A stretch of DNA of 64,000 nucleotides from JACVRW01 sp963764665 (GCA_963764665.1 CAVXTL010000009.1:17650-81649); one strand, 5' to 3'; positions 1 to 8,886 are shown, counted from the first letter of the stretch. Program-made: numbers and translations. The notes: a model not told the origin generated them from the sequence alone.

Positions 1-35
1 TGGCGGCGGGACTCTCGCTCGGAGCGTCGGCATGA
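1..35 (+). CDS. pilM: PilM C-terminal end (partial, cut by window edge)
   Basis: Only the last ten codons are present. In the frame ending with TGA at 33-35 they read AAGLSLGASA, which resembles the VAAGLALG-type tail of PilM, the cytoplasmic actin-like ATPase of type IV pilus assembly. The stop overlaps the pilN start codon as ATGA, the usual coupling in pilMNO operons. The call rests mostly on position next to pilN and pilO, so it is an inference from a short tail. Confidence 0.55.
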   Translation, partial: AAGLSLGASA

Positions 36-736
36 AGCCCGTCAATCTTCTTCCCCAGGAGGCGCGCCGGCGCCCCGCCGGCGGTCGCGCCGGCAGCTCC
101 TACGTGGTCGTGGGCGTGCTCGGCGCGCTCCTCCTGATGGTGCTCGGCTACGTGGTCGTGTCCAACCAGGCCACCTCGCGCAGCAACGACGCCGCTCAGG
201 CGGAGGCCGAGGCCACCGCTCTCGAGCAGGCTGCCGCGCAGAAGGCCGCCTTCGCCAACTTCGCCCAGATCAAGCAGCAGCGTCTCACGAGCGTGAGCTC
301 GGTCGCGGAGACCCGCTTCGACTGGGAGCGCTTCATGCGCGAGCTCGCGCGGATCATGCCCGAGCGCAGCTGGATCCAGACCGCCGACGCTTCGGTGTCC
401 GGGGATCCGACCAACACCGGAGCGGCCAGCGCCGCGGCCGCCACCGGCGTCGCCGTCGAGCCCACCGCCAACCTTGTGGGCTGCACGCCCGGCCAGACGG
501 ACACGGCCACGATGATGGTCCGTCTCCGCAAGCTCTACCGCGTGACAGACGTGAAGCTGAACGAGTCCTCGGTCGAGGCCGTGGGCGGCAGCTCCGGCGA
601 GGCCGAGACCACCGTCGACGCGTGTGGCGCGTACTACAAGTACGACATCACGGTCACGTTCAGCGCGACTTCGCCCGCCACTGAGGCGCCGCGTGGTGCC
701 CTGAGCGTCCCGGCTTCCCTCGGAGGTGGATCGTGA
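32..736 (+). CDS. pilN: PilN-like type IV pilus inner-membrane protein
   Basis: Protein of 234 aa. It begins MKPVNLLPQEAR, the short cytoplasmic PilN signature (N-L-L-P) that binds PilM. One membrane helix follows at about residues 24-45, then a coiled-coil-prone Ala/Glu-rich stretch (about 50-85) and a periplasmic-type alpha/beta domain containing WERFMRELARIMPERSW. In the family, PilN pairs with PilO to connect the cytoplasmic PilM ring with the outer pilus machinery; a monoderm would use only the inner-membrane part. The start overlaps the pilM stop, and its own stop overlaps the next gene by 4 nt (GTGA at 733-736), so the genes are translationally coupled. Confidence 0.8.
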   Translation: MKPVNLLPQEARRRPAGGRAGSSYVVVGVLGALLLMVLGYVVVSNQATSRSNDAAQAEAEATALEQAAAQKAAFANFAQIKQQRLTSVSSVAETRFDWERFMRELARIMPERSWIQTADASVSGDPTNTGAASAAAATGVAVEPTANLVGCTPGQTDTATMMVRLRKLYRVTDVKLNESSVEAVGGSSGEAETTVDACGAYYKYDITVTFSATSPATEAPRGALSVPASLGGGS

Positions 737-1668
737 CCGTCTCTGATCGCGATCGCAAGATCCTGATGCTGATCATTCCCCTGGTGGTCCTCGCGGGCTA
801 CTGGTTCCTGGTCCTCGGTCCCAAGCGGGACGAGGCGTCTGTGGCCGCCGACGAGCTGGCCCAGCAGGAGGCGCGCCTCGACACCGCCGAGGCGGCGGCC
901 GAGCAGGCGAAGAGCGCCGAGAACGCGTTCGAGTCCGACTTCACCGAGGTCGTGCGCCTGGGCAAGGCCATCCCCGCCAGCGTGGACATGCCGGGCCTGA
1001 TCGTCCAGCTCGACCGCGCCGCGGAGGGCACGGACATCCGCTTCACGAAGATCGCCACTGGCGACCGCGAGGCTGCCGCGGCCCCCGCCGCTGCCGCACC
1101 GGCCGCGCCGAGCACCGACGCCTCGGGCACCCCGGTGGCCGCCGGAGGCGAGACTGCCTCGAGCAGCTCCGGCACAGCCGCTGAGTCCGCCAACAACGCG
1201 CAGGCCACGGCCAACCAGAACGCGGCCAACGCCGAGCAGTCGGGCGTGGCCCCCACCGACACGCAGACATCCACGGGCGGGATCGACCCGACCGCGCCCG
1301 CGACCGACACGGGCGCGACCACCACGACCGGTCTGGAGACGGTGCCGCTCGAGCTCGAGTTCATCGGCGACTTCTTCGACCTGGCCGACTTCTTCCACGA
1401 CGTCAAGCGCTTCGTACGGGTGGCCCGCCAGAACGTGCTCGTGGGTGGCCGGCTGATCACGGTGGAGGGCGTCCAGTGGTCCAGCGACACGGAACTCTTC
1501 CCGCGGCTGAAGGCATCGATCAAGGCCACGGTGTACCTGTCGCCGAAGTCCGAGGGCGCCACGGCCGGCGCGACCCCCCAGGGGCCCAGCGCCGATCCAA
1601 CGACCCCGGCGGGAACCACGGCCGACGACGGCTCATCCCCGGTCCCGACCGCCACCGCGACCCCCTGA
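733..1668 (+). CDS. pilO: PilO-like type IV pilus assembly protein
   Basis: Protein of 311 aa with the PilO plan: a short N-terminus, one membrane helix at about residues 9-30 (ILMLIIPLVVLAGYWFLVLG), a coiled coil to about residue 80, and a C-terminal ferredoxin-like domain with IPASVDMPGLIVQLDRAAEG and the F-hydrophobic-FF-LADFFH segment near residues 210-222. A low-complexity Ala/Ser/Thr/Gly linker at about 113-200 splits the globular part and makes it longer than usual PilO (about 200 aa). The C-terminus is again Pro/Thr-rich. Function as PilN partner is inferred from family and operon. Confidence 0.75.
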   Translation: MTVSDRDRKILMLIIPLVVLAGYWFLVLGPKRDEASVAADELAQQEARLDTAEAAAEQAKSAENAFESDFTEVVRLGKAIPASVDMPGLIVQLDRAAEGTDIRFTKIATGDREAAAAPAAAAPAAPSTDASGTPVAAGGETASSSSGTAAESANNAQATANQNAANAEQSGVAPTDTQTSTGGIDPTAPATDTGATTTTGLETVPLELEFIGDFFDLADFFHDVKRFVRVARQNVLVGGRLITVEGVQWSSDTELFPRLKASIKATVYLSPKSEGATAGATPQGPSADPTTPAGTTADDGSSPVPTATATP

Positions 1669-1675
1669 CAAAGCC

Positions 1676-2575
1676 ATGAATGACTTCCTGAACGATCTCT
1701 GGAGCGACCTGCGCGAGAAGCGCCTCTGGCCAGTGGCTGCGCTGCTGCTCGTGTGTCTGATCGCGGTACCGATCATGCTGTCGAAGCCGACCGAGGAGCC
1801 GGCCTCCGTGACGGTCGTCGCGCCTGAGGCAAAGGGCCCCGACGTGGCCCGTGGCCTGGCGGCGCTCACCGTGGCCGAGGACGCGGCCGGCGAGGGATCC
1901 ACGCTCGACGTGTTCGATCCGAGCAACCCCTTCAAGCCCCCGAAGGACATCATCGCCAACTCCGACGAGTCGACTGACTCGGGGACCGGCACCGGGTCCA
2001 CCGACACCGGCACCGCCTCGAGCGGGGCGCCGGCGAGCACGGACACGGGCACCGGGACCGGCGGCACCCCGTCCACCCCGGTCGAGACGAAGACGATCGA
2101 ATACCGCTTCGTGATCGACGGCGGCTTCACCAAGAACGGCAAGAAGAAGCAGTTCGAGAGCCTGAAGACCGTGGGCCTGCTGCCGAACCAGTTGAACCCG
2201 CTGCTGGCGTACATCGGTGTCGGAAAGAACCTGGACAACGCGGTCTTCCTCGTGGACACCACGCTGATTCCGGACGCCGATGGCGACGGCAAGTGCAAGC
2301 CGAGCAGGGCCAAGTGCGCGTTCCTCTACCTGGGGCCCGGCGAGACGCAGAAGTTCACGACTGCCGATGGCGACACCTACAAGCTGCGCATCAGCCAGAT
2401 CCGCAAGGTCGAGGTGACCGACGACGAGTCGAGCGACGACGAGTCCTCGGACAACGGCGACGGCGCGACGGGAGCGAGCACGGAGCCGAGCGAGTACCGG
2501 TTCTCCTCGCCGCTTCTCACCGACCTGGTGACCGGGCCGGACGACCTTTCAGACGACGGTCCGACGAGCCCATAG
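1676..2575 (+). CDS. Membrane-anchored protein in the pilP position of the pilus operon
   Basis: Protein of 299 aa with no confident family match by eye. A cytoplasmic start (MNDFLNDLWSDLREKR) is followed by one membrane helix at about residues 20-38. Then come a Ser/Thr/Gly/Asp linker (about 95-135), a folded core (about 140-245) with the acidic loop DADGDGKCKPSRAKC, and an acidic tail. The loop has a calcium-binding look (DxDGDG) and carries two cysteines. It lies 7 nt after pilO, where diderms have pilP. A structural pilus role is likely, but equating it with PilP is only positional. Confidence 0.6.
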   Translation: MNDFLNDLWSDLREKRLWPVAALLLVCLIAVPIMLSKPTEEPASVTVVAPEAKGPDVARGLAALTVAEDAAGEGSTLDVFDPSNPFKPPKDIIANSDESTDSGTGTGSTDTGTASSGAPASTDTGTGTGGTPSTPVETKTIEYRFVIDGGFTKNGKKKQFESLKTVGLLPNQLNPLLAYIGVGKNLDNAVFLVDTTLIPDADGDGKCKPSRAKCAFLYLGPGETQKFTTADGDTYKLRISQIRKVEVTDDESSDDESSDNGDGATGASTEPSEYRFSSPLLTDLVTGPDDLSDDGPTSP

Positions 2576-2628
2576 GGCACTCGTCCGAGACCGGCGTCCG
2601 CATCCTTCGCAAGTAGGGTGTGAGCGCT

Positions 2629-3795
2629 ATGTCTTTTCGCTTCAACACCGCGGGTGAGTCCCACGGGCCGGGCCTGATCACGATCGTCGAGGGCCTGCCC
2701 GCGGGGCTCGAGCTCCGGCCCGAGGACCTCGACCAGGACCTCGCGCGGCGCCAGCTCGGCCACGGCCGCGGGGGCCGGATGAAGATCGAGAAGGACCGCG
2801 CCGAGGTCATGTCCGGGATCCGCCACGGGCGCACGCTCGGCAGCCCGGTGGCGCTGCGGATCGACAACCGCGACTACGCCAACTGGGAGGAGCGGATGAA
2901 CCCGTGGCCGGTCGAGGCCGACGTGGACGAGGTCCACCTTCCGCGGCCCGGCCACGCGGACCTCGCCGGTGTCCAGAAGTACGGGTTCACCGACGTCCGC
3001 AACGTGCTCGAGCGGGCGAGTGCCCGCGAGACCGCCGCGCGCGTGGCCGCCGGGGCGCTCGCCAAGGCCTTCCTCGCCACGCTCGGCGTGGGCGTGCTGA
3101 GCCACGTGACCAGGATCGGCTCGGTCACCGCCCCTGACCGCGCGGAGCTGTCGCCGGCGGACTTCGAAGGCGTGGACGAGTCGCCCGTGCGCTGCCTCGA
3201 CGCGGAGGCGAGCGCGGCGATGGTGGAGGAGATCAACACGACCCGGAAGGCGAACGAGTCGCTCGGCGGAACGTTCGAGGTGCGCGCGTTCGGAGCCGTG
3301 CCGGGGCTGGGATCTCACGTGTCCTGGGAGGAGCGCATCGACGGCCGGCTCGCGCAGGCGGTCATGTCGATTCAGTCGATGAAGGGTGTGAGCATCGGCG
3401 ACGGCTTCGACCTGGCGGGGCGCGTGGGCTCGAAGGCCCACGACGAGATCTTCTGGTCCGAGGAGCGTGGCTACCATCGCGAGACCAACCGCGCGGGCGG
3501 CGTGGAGGGTGGCATGACCACGGGCGATCCGGTGGTCGTCCACGGGGCGATGAAGCCGCTCCCGACCTTGACGAAGCCGCTGCGGTCCGTGGACATCGAG
3601 ACGAAGGAGCCGGCGCAGGCGCTGCGCGAGCGCACCGACTCGTGCACCGTGCCAGCCGGCGGCGTCGTGGGCGAGTCGATGGTCGCGCTCGTGCTGGCCG
3701 CCGCGTACAGGGAGAAGTTCGGCGGCGACCACATCGACGACGTGCACGCCGCGCTCACCGCCTACATCGAGCGGATCGGATGGAGGCGCGGGTAG
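2629..3795 (+). CDS. aroC: Chorismate synthase
   Basis: Catalyses the last step of the shikimate pathway, 5-enolpyruvylshikimate-3-phosphate to chorismate, with reduced FMN. The protein of 388 aa begins MSFRFNTAGESHGPG, the canonical N-terminal signature. It also has RRQLGHGRGGRMKIEKD, the RASARETAARVAAGA block and GGVEGGMTTGDPVVV. ATG 2629 is preferred over an in-frame GTG at 2620 because family members start at the MSFRF residues. It follows the pilus operon after 53 nt and overlaps aroKB by 16 nt, so it heads the aro operon. Confidence 0.96.
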   Translation: MSFRFNTAGESHGPGLITIVEGLPAGLELRPEDLDQDLARRQLGHGRGGRMKIEKDRAEVMSGIRHGRTLGSPVALRIDNRDYANWEERMNPWPVEADVDEVHLPRPGHADLAGVQKYGFTDVRNVLERASARETAARVAAGALAKAFLATLGVGVLSHVTRIGSVTAPDRAELSPADFEGVDESPVRCLDAEASAAMVEEINTTRKANESLGGTFEVRAFGAVPGLGSHVSWEERIDGRLAQAVMSIQSMKGVSIGDGFDLAGRVGSKAHDEIFWSEERGYHRETNRAGGVEGGMTTGDPVVVHGAMKPLPTLTKPLRSVDIETKEPAQALRERTDSCTVPAGGVVGESMVALVLAAAYREKFGGDHIDDVHAALTAYIERIGWRRG

Positions 3796-5339
3796 CGGCA
3801 GATCAGGTGCCGGGGGCACGCGCCGGCGAGCGGGCGCTCGTGCTCGTGGGCTTCATGGGCGCCGGCAAGTCCACCGCGGCCCGCACGGCCGCGGCAGAGC
3901 TTGGCGTGGAGGCGGTCGACTCGGACCGGGAGCTCGAGCGGCGGCTGGGCGAGCCGATCCAGTCGTTCTTCGAGCGCGAGGGCGAGGCCGCATTCCGCGC
4001 ACGCGAGGAGGAGGTGGTGCTCGAGCTGCTGGCCGGCGCCCGCGGCGCCGTGGTGGCGCTCGGCGGGGGCTCGGTGCAGTCCGAGGCCGTCCGCGATGCG
4101 CTGCGCGTCCACACCGTCGTGCAGCTCGAGGTCGACCCGGTGGACGCGTGGCGGCGCGCCTCCGGAGGCGGCCGCCCGCTGGCGCGCGACCAGGGCCGAT
4201 TCGAGCAGCTCCACCGTGACCGCCAGCCGGTCTACGCGGCGGTGGCCGACGCCGTGCTGCCTCCCGGCGGCCGCGACGCGATCCGCGCCGCGCTGCCGGC
4301 GCTGATGGCGCTCGCGGAGGCACCAGAGGGCACGAGGCTCGTCTGGGCGGGATCCGCCTCGGGGGCGTACCCGGTGTTCTTCGGCCACGGGCTGATCGCG
4401 TCGGGGTTCGCCTACCCGGCCGGAGGGCGCCGCTTCGTGGTCACGGACTCGAACGTGGCCCGGCACCACCCGGTTGACGGCCAGGAGCGCATGGCGATCG
4501 AGCCGGGGGAGGAGCGCAAGACGCTGGCCGCTGCCGAGGACGTGCTGCGCTGGCTGGCGCGCTCGGGGGCCGAGCGCGGCGACCTTGTGGTGGCCGTGGG
4601 CGGCGGAGTGGTGGGCGATCTGGCCGGCTTCTGCGCCGCCGTGTACCAGCGCGGGATGCGCCATGTGCAGGTGCCCACCACGCTGGTGGCCCAGGTGGAC
4701 TCCGCGTACGGCGGGAAGACGGGCGTGGACCTGCCGGAGGGCAAGAACTACGCCGGCGCCTACCACCAGCCGGCCGCCGTGCTGTGCGATCCCGCCGCGC
4801 TGGCCACGCTCGAGCCCGCCGAGCTGGCCGCCGGCCACGCGGAGGTGGTCAAGACCGCGCTGATCGCGGGCGGCCCGCTGTGGGCGCGGGTGCGCCAGGG
4901 CGGGGAGCCGGATCTCGACACGATCATGGGCTGCGCGCGCACGAAGCTCGCGGTGGTGGCCGAGGACGAGCGCGACGCCGGGCGCAGGCAGGTGCTCAAT
5001 CTCGGGCACACGGTCGGCCACGCGATCGAGTCCGCCACGAGCTATGCGCGCTACCGCCACGGCGAGGCGGTGGGCATCGGCCTGCTGGCGGCCCTCCGCC
5101 TCTCGGGCCGCGACGCCCTGCGGACCGAGGTGTCCGAGCTGCTGGCGGCGCGCGAGCTTCCACTGACCTTCGAGGGCGCGAGCGTGGACGATGTGATCGC
5201 GCTGGTGGAGCGCGACAAGAAGCGTGCCGGCGGCCGCGTGCCGTTCGTGCTCGTGGAGGCGCCCGGCGAGGTCACGCCCGGGCACCACGTGGACGCGGAC
5301 CGGCTGCGCGCCGCGGTGGAGGAGGTGCACGCCGGATGA
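3780..5339 (+). CDS. aroKB: Fused shikimate kinase / 3-dehydroquinate synthase
   Basis: One open frame of 519 aa encodes two shikimate-pathway enzymes. Residues about 19-178 are shikimate kinase, with the P-loop GFMGAGKST at 24-32, the acidic DSDRELERRLG motif and the glycine-rich ALGGGSVQ. Residues about 185-519 are 3-dehydroquinate synthase, with AVGGGVVGDLAGF (NAD binding), PTTLVAQVDSAYGGKTGV and the metal ligands in GHAEVVKTALI and LNLGHTVGHAIE. No stop or restart lies between the domains. The start ATG 3780 lies inside the end of aroC, and the stop overlaps the aroQ start as ATGA. AroKB fusions are known in some actinobacteria; separate genes are the commoner arrangement. Confidence 0.94.
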   Translation: MEARVAADQVPGARAGERALVLVGFMGAGKSTAARTAAAELGVEAVDSDRELERRLGEPIQSFFEREGEAAFRAREEEVVLELLAGARGAVVALGGGSVQSEAVRDALRVHTVVQLEVDPVDAWRRASGGGRPLARDQGRFEQLHRDRQPVYAAVADAVLPPGGRDAIRAALPALMALAEAPEGTRLVWAGSASGAYPVFFGHGLIASGFAYPAGGRRFVVTDSNVARHHPVDGQERMAIEPGEERKTLAAAEDVLRWLARSGAERGDLVVAVGGGVVGDLAGFCAAVYQRGMRHVQVPTTLVAQVDSAYGGKTGVDLPEGKNYAGAYHQPAAVLCDPAALATLEPAELAAGHAEVVKTALIAGGPLWARVRQGGEPDLDTIMGCARTKLAVVAEDERDAGRRQVLNLGHTVGHAIESATSYARYRHGEAVGIGLLAALRLSGRDALRTEVSELLAARELPLTFEGASVDDVIALVERDKKRAGGRVPFVLVEAPGEVTPGHHVDADRLRAAVEEVHAG

Positions 5340-5776
5340 ACCCGCGCGTGGACGTGCTCCACGGCGTGAACCTCGACATGCTCGGCCGGCGCGACCCGGC
5401 CCACTACGGCACGCTCACGCTCACCGAGCTCGAGGTGAAGGTCAAGCGCTTCGCGGACGACCTGGGCATCGACGTGGCGTTCTTCCAGACCAACCACGAG
5501 GGCGAGTTCTGCGAGTCGCTCCACCGCGCCACCGAGAAGACGGACGCCCTCCTGCTCAATCCCGGCGCCTGGACGCACTACTCGTACGCGATCCGCGACG
5601 CCCTCGAGGTGGCGGCCCTGCCCGCCGTCGAGGTGCACCTCTCGGCGGTGGACGAGCGCGAGGAGTGGCGGCGCGTGTCCGTGATCCGCGACCTCTGCGT
5701 CGGCAGCGTGCAGGGCCAGGGAGTGGACGGGTACCGTGAGGCGCTGATCATGCTGCAGGAGGCGCTCGACACGTGA
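5336..5776 (+). CDS. aroQ: Type II 3-dehydroquinate dehydratase
   Basis: Converts 3-dehydroquinate to 3-dehydroshikimate. The 146-aa length and motifs fit type II enzymes: HGVNLDMLGRRDPAHYGT with the catalytic Tyr, QTNHEGEF, LNPGAWTHYSYAIRDAL and the VEVHLS segment that closes on the substrate. It is the third gene of the aro operon, overlapping aroKB by 4 nt (ATGA) and the next gene by 4 nt (GTGA). Type II enzymes are dodecamers, mechanistically unrelated to AroD. Confidence 0.95.
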   Translation: MNPRVDVLHGVNLDMLGRRDPAHYGTLTLTELEVKVKRFADDLGIDVAFFQTNHEGEFCESLHRATEKTDALLLNPGAWTHYSYAIRDALEVAALPAVEVHLSAVDEREEWRRVSVIRDLCVGSVQGQGVDGYREALIMLQEALDT

Positions 5777-6864
5777 ACGTCCAGGCACCCGAGGCAGCCG
5801 CCGTCGAGGCGCGCACGGACCGGCTGGTGGCGCGGCTGGCCGAGCCGGGTCTCGACTGCCTGCTCGTCACGAACCTCCTGAATGTGCGCTACCTCACCGG
5901 TTTCACCGGCACCAACGGCGCCTGCATCGTGACCCCGAACGAGCGCCTCTTCGTGACCGACTTCCGCTACGTGGAGCAGGCCGAGGCCCAGGTGATCGGC
6001 TACGAGCGGGTCGAGGCGAGCCGCGACATGCTCGGCGACCTCGCCGGGCGCCTGCGCGGGCGGGCGGGCTTCGAGGACGCCGACGTGAGCGTCGCGAAGC
6101 ACGCGAAGCTCGGGGAGAAGCTTGCCTCGGGGGTGGAGCTCGTGGCGGCCGGCACGCTCGTGGAGGAGCTGCGCGAGGTTAAGGACGCCTCCGAGGTCGC
6201 GGCCATGCGCGCGGCCACCGAGCTGGCCGACGCCGCCTACCGCGACATGCAGGAGCGCGGCCTGGTGGGCCGGACCGAGCGCGAGGTGGCGATCACCGCC
6301 ACGCGGGCGATGGTGGACATGGGGGCGGAGGGGCCGTCGTTCCCGCCGATCGTGGCGTCCGGCGCCGCGGGCGCGCTACCTCACGCCACGCCGCGCGACG
6401 TGGAGATCCCGTCCGGCGTGCTGGTGGTGGTGGACATGGGCGCGAAGGTGGACGGCTACTGCTCGGACTGCACGCGTACGTTCGCCACCGGTCCGCTCGA
6501 CGACGACGCCCGCGAGGTCTATGAGCTGGTGCTGCGCGCGCAGGAGGAGGCCCTTGCGGCCACTCGCGCAGGCGCCGAGGTGTCGGCGGTCGACGGGGTG
6601 GCCCGCGCGATCGTCGAGGCGGCGGGCCACGGTGAGCGCTTCGGGCACGGCCTCGGCCACGGCGTGGGGCTCGAGGTGCACGAAGGGCCGCGGGTGGCGA
6701 AGACGGCGAGTGGCAGCCTCGAGGTGGGCAACGCCGTGACGGTCGAGCCCGGCGTGTACGTGCCGGGCGAGCTGGGCGTTCGGATCGAGGACCTCGTGAT
6801 CGTGACCGCGGGCGAGCCCGATGTGCTCACCGGGTTTCCCAAGGACCTCGTAACCACGGATTGA
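5773..6864 (+). CDS. pepQ: Xaa-Pro aminopeptidase (M24 family)
   Basis: Metallopeptidase of 363 aa that removes N-terminal residues preceding proline. It has a creatinase-type N-terminal domain (to about residue 130, with YLTGFTGTNGACIV) and a pita-bread catalytic domain. The metal ligands are visible: VDMGAKVDGYCSDCTRTF (two Asp), GHGLGHGVGLEVHEGP (His), TVEPGVYVPGELGVRIED (Glu, Glu). The start is GTG at 5773, overlapping the aroQ stop. In many actinobacteria this gene lies between aroQ/aroB and efp; here efp is 21 kb away, which suggests a later insertion. Confidence 0.92.
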   Translation: MNVQAPEAAAVEARTDRLVARLAEPGLDCLLVTNLLNVRYLTGFTGTNGACIVTPNERLFVTDFRYVEQAEAQVIGYERVEASRDMLGDLAGRLRGRAGFEDADVSVAKHAKLGEKLASGVELVAAGTLVEELREVKDASEVAAMRAATELADAAYRDMQERGLVGRTEREVAITATRAMVDMGAEGPSFPPIVASGAAGALPHATPRDVEIPSGVLVVVDMGAKVDGYCSDCTRTFATGPLDDDAREVYELVLRAQEEALAATRAGAEVSAVDGVARAIVEAAGHGERFGHGLGHGVGLEVHEGPRVAKTASGSLEVGNAVTVEPGVYVPGELGVRIEDLVIVTAGEPDVLTGFPKDLVTTD

Positions 6865-7598
6865 TCTTTCTCGCCGGCGTGGCTGCCCTGCTGGGCGCGC
6901 TGGTGCAGTCGGCCACCGGGTTCGGCTTCGCGCTGGTGCTGAGCCCCGCGCTTTTCGCCGTGCTCGATCCCTACGAGGCGGTCACCACGATGCTGCTGCT
7001 GGGCCCGCCGCTCAACGTGCTGGTGCTGCTCGACTCGGGTCGCCACGAGGTGCAGATGGGGTTGCTGGCACCGATGCTCGCGGCGGCGCTGCCCGGCCTG
7101 GCGCTGGGCGTGCTGGCGCTGGAGGCGCTCTCGAAGCCTGTCCTCCAGGTGGCGGTGGGCGCGGCGGTGGTGCTGGCGGCCGCCTGGCAGATGCACCACC
7201 GGGCGCGGTCGGCTGCGCCGGGTGGTGGCGGCAGGGCGCCGGCCTTGGCGGCGGGAGTCGTGAGCGGGGCTCTCACCACGTCGATCAGCATCAGCGGCCC
7301 TCCGATCGTCCTGTGGCTGGAGGCGCGCGGACTGCGCCCCGGCGCGCTGCGGGCCTCGCTGGCCGCGTCGTTCCTGGCCCTCAACCTGGCCGGCGGCGTG
7401 GTGGTCGTGGTGGCCGGCGGCACCGGCGCGGTGCGCCTCGACGTGCTCGCCCCGCTGCTCGTGCTGACACTGGTGGGCCACGCGCTGGGGATGCGGGCGT
7501 TCCGGCGGCTCGCGGGACCGCGCTTCTCGCTGGTGGCGCTGGGCCTGGTGGTCTGCGCCGGCCTGGCGAGCCTGGGGGCCGGGCTGGCGTCGCTGTAG
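6861..7598 (+). CDS. TSUP (TauE/SafE) family membrane permease
   Basis: Membrane protein of 245 aa with seven to eight hydrophobic helices. An N-terminal repeat carries the TSUP-type QSATGFGFALVLSPALFAV, and a second repeat carries GALTTSISISGPPIVLWLEARG, with the Gly/Pro pattern of sulfite/organosulfonate-type anion exporters. The substrate cannot be read from the sequence. The start is TTG at 6861, overlapping the pepQ stop as TTGA, so it is co-transcribed with the aro/pepQ operon. It ends 61 nt before imuB and is the first gene of the accessory block. Confidence 0.85.
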   Translation: MIFLAGVAALLGALVQSATGFGFALVLSPALFAVLDPYEAVTTMLLLGPPLNVLVLLDSGRHEVQMGLLAPMLAAALPGLALGVLALEALSKPVLQVAVGAAVVLAAAWQMHHRARSAAPGGGGRAPALAAGVVSGALTTSISISGPPIVLWLEARGLRPGALRASLAASFLALNLAGGVVVVVAGGTGAVRLDVLAPLLVLTLVGHALGMRAFRRLAGPRFSLVALGLVVCAGLASLGAGLASL

Positions 7599-7640
7599 GC
7601 GAGCGGCGCAATGGCGCTTGCACCCCGCCCCCTTGGCATG

Positions 7641-7654
7641 CGAACATGTGTTCG
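7641..7654. promoter_or_regulatory. LexA (SOS) box of imuB
   Basis: Perfect 14-bp palindrome CGAACATGTGTTCG, matching the Gram-positive LexA operator GAAC-N4-GTTC. It ends 5 nt before the imuB ATG. A TTGGCA (7633-7638) and a TATAGA (7655-7660) flank it with 16-bp spacing, so the operator would fill the promoter spacer; the TATAGA overlaps the start codon, so that promoter reading is uncertain. The same box, with 18 identical bases, stands at dnaE2. Confidence 0.9.
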
Positions 7655-7659
7655 TATAG

Positions 7660-8886
7660 ATGGTCATCTGCGTTCTCTACCCCCGCTTCGAGCTCTTGGC
7701 CGCTCTCGGGGACCGGAGGGCGCTCCTCTCCGAGCCCGCCGCACTGGCGCCGGAGGCGGGCCGCGAGCAGGTGCTGGGGGAGGTGTCGGCGCCGGCCGAG
7801 GCCTTCGGGGTGGTCCGGGGGATGCGGCTGGGCGAGGCGCTCGCGCGCTGTCCCGCCCTCCGGCTCGTACCTCCGGATCCCGAGGGGTCGCGCTCGCTGT
7901 GGGGACACGTGCTCGACCGGCTGGAGGGGATCGGGGCGGGGGTGGAGTCGGATCGCTCGGGGGCTGCGTTTTTCGAGGCGCGACCGCTCGAGGGCATGCA
8001 CGGAGGCCGCCTCGACGGGGTGCTGGCGGCTGCCCGGCGGGCGCTCGGGCCGGGGGCGCGCTTCGGGTCCGCGCCCAGCCGCTTCGCCGCGCACGCCGCG
8101 GCGCTCCGGGCGCGTCCGCGCCGGCGCGGCGCCGGCGGAGGCCCTTCCGGGGGTGCGGTCGTGGTCGAGGAGCGAGCCACGCGGGAGTTCCTCGCTCCGC
8201 TGCCGGTCTCGCTCCTGCGCACCCGGCCGGAGCTTCAGGCGCTGCCGGAGATCCTCGAGCAGCTCGGGATCAGGACGCTGGGCGAGCTCGCCGCGCTGCC
8301 GTCGCGCGCGCTGGCCGAGCGGTTCGGGCATCCGGGGCTGCTCGCGCTCGACCTGGCCCGGGGGCGCGACACGGAGCTCGAGCCGCGGCGGCCGCCCGAG
8401 CCGGTCAGCGAGCGGCTCGACCTGCCGGAGGCCGCCTCGGGACAGCAGCTCGAACGTGCTCTGGAGCTGCTCGTGGCCCGGGTGCTCGCCCGGCGCGAGC
8501 GACGGGGGCGCTCGCTCAGGGGACTCGCCATGTCCGCGCGCTTCGTGGCCGGAGGCACCTGGCGGCTGGCCGTGACCCTGCGGAGGGCCAGCGCCGATCC
8601 GGCTCGGATCCGGCTCGTCCTCGCGCCGAGGCTCGCCGAGCTGCCGGCGCCGGCGGAGTCGCTCGCCCTCGAGGTGGAGGCATTCGGCCCGCCGGCGCAC
8701 GACCAGGGGCAGCTGCTGGACGAGGCGGGCGCCGTCCGGCGCGCACGGCTGGGCGAGGCGGTGCGCCAGGCGCGTCAGGCGGCCGGCCCGGACGCGGCTC
8801 TGCGGGTGCTGGACGTGGACCCGGACTCGCGGATCCCGGAGCGCCGCGCGGTCCTGGCGCCGTTTCCGGATTGGCAGGCCCCGTGA
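7660..8886 (+). CDS. imuB: ImuB-type Y-family polymerase-like protein
   Basis: Protein of 408 aa with the Y-family DNA polymerase fold but without the catalytic carboxylates. The usual DMDAF-type motif is replaced by MVICVLYPRFELL, and no acidic pair is seen where the second active-site motif should be. A helix-hairpin-helix-like segment (LEQLGIRTLGELAALPSRALAERFG, given here only as position about 190-215) and a little-finger region follow. In the mutasome model ImuB is non-catalytic and brings DnaE2 to the sliding clamp. The only possible start is ATG 7660, because an in-frame TAG lies just upstream. Control by LexA is shown by the adjacent operator. No imuA precedes it. Confidence 0.88.
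   Translation: MVICVLYPRFELLAALGDRRALLSEPAALAPEAGREQVLGEVSAPAEAFGVVRGMRLGEALARCPALRLVPPDPEGSRSLWGHVLDRLEGIGAGVESDRSGAAFFEARPLEGMHGGRLDGVLAAARRALGPGARFGSAPSRFAAHAAALRARPRRRGAGGGPSGGAVVVEERATREFLAPLPVSLLRTRPELQALPEILEQLGIRTLGELAALPSRALAERFGHPGLLALDLARGRDTELEPRRPPEPVSERLDLPEAASGQQLERALELLVARVLARRERRGRSLRGLAMSARFVAGGTWRLAVTLRRASADPARIRLVLAPRLAELPAPAESLALEVEAFGPPAHDQGQLLDEAGAVRRARLGEAVRQARQAAGPDAALRVLDVDPDSRIPERRAVLAPFPDWQAP

Noticed and set aside
2377..5330. Long minus-strand frames opposite aroC and aroKB
   Set aside because: Composition-driven shadows; the plus-strand enzymes carry all catalytic motifs.
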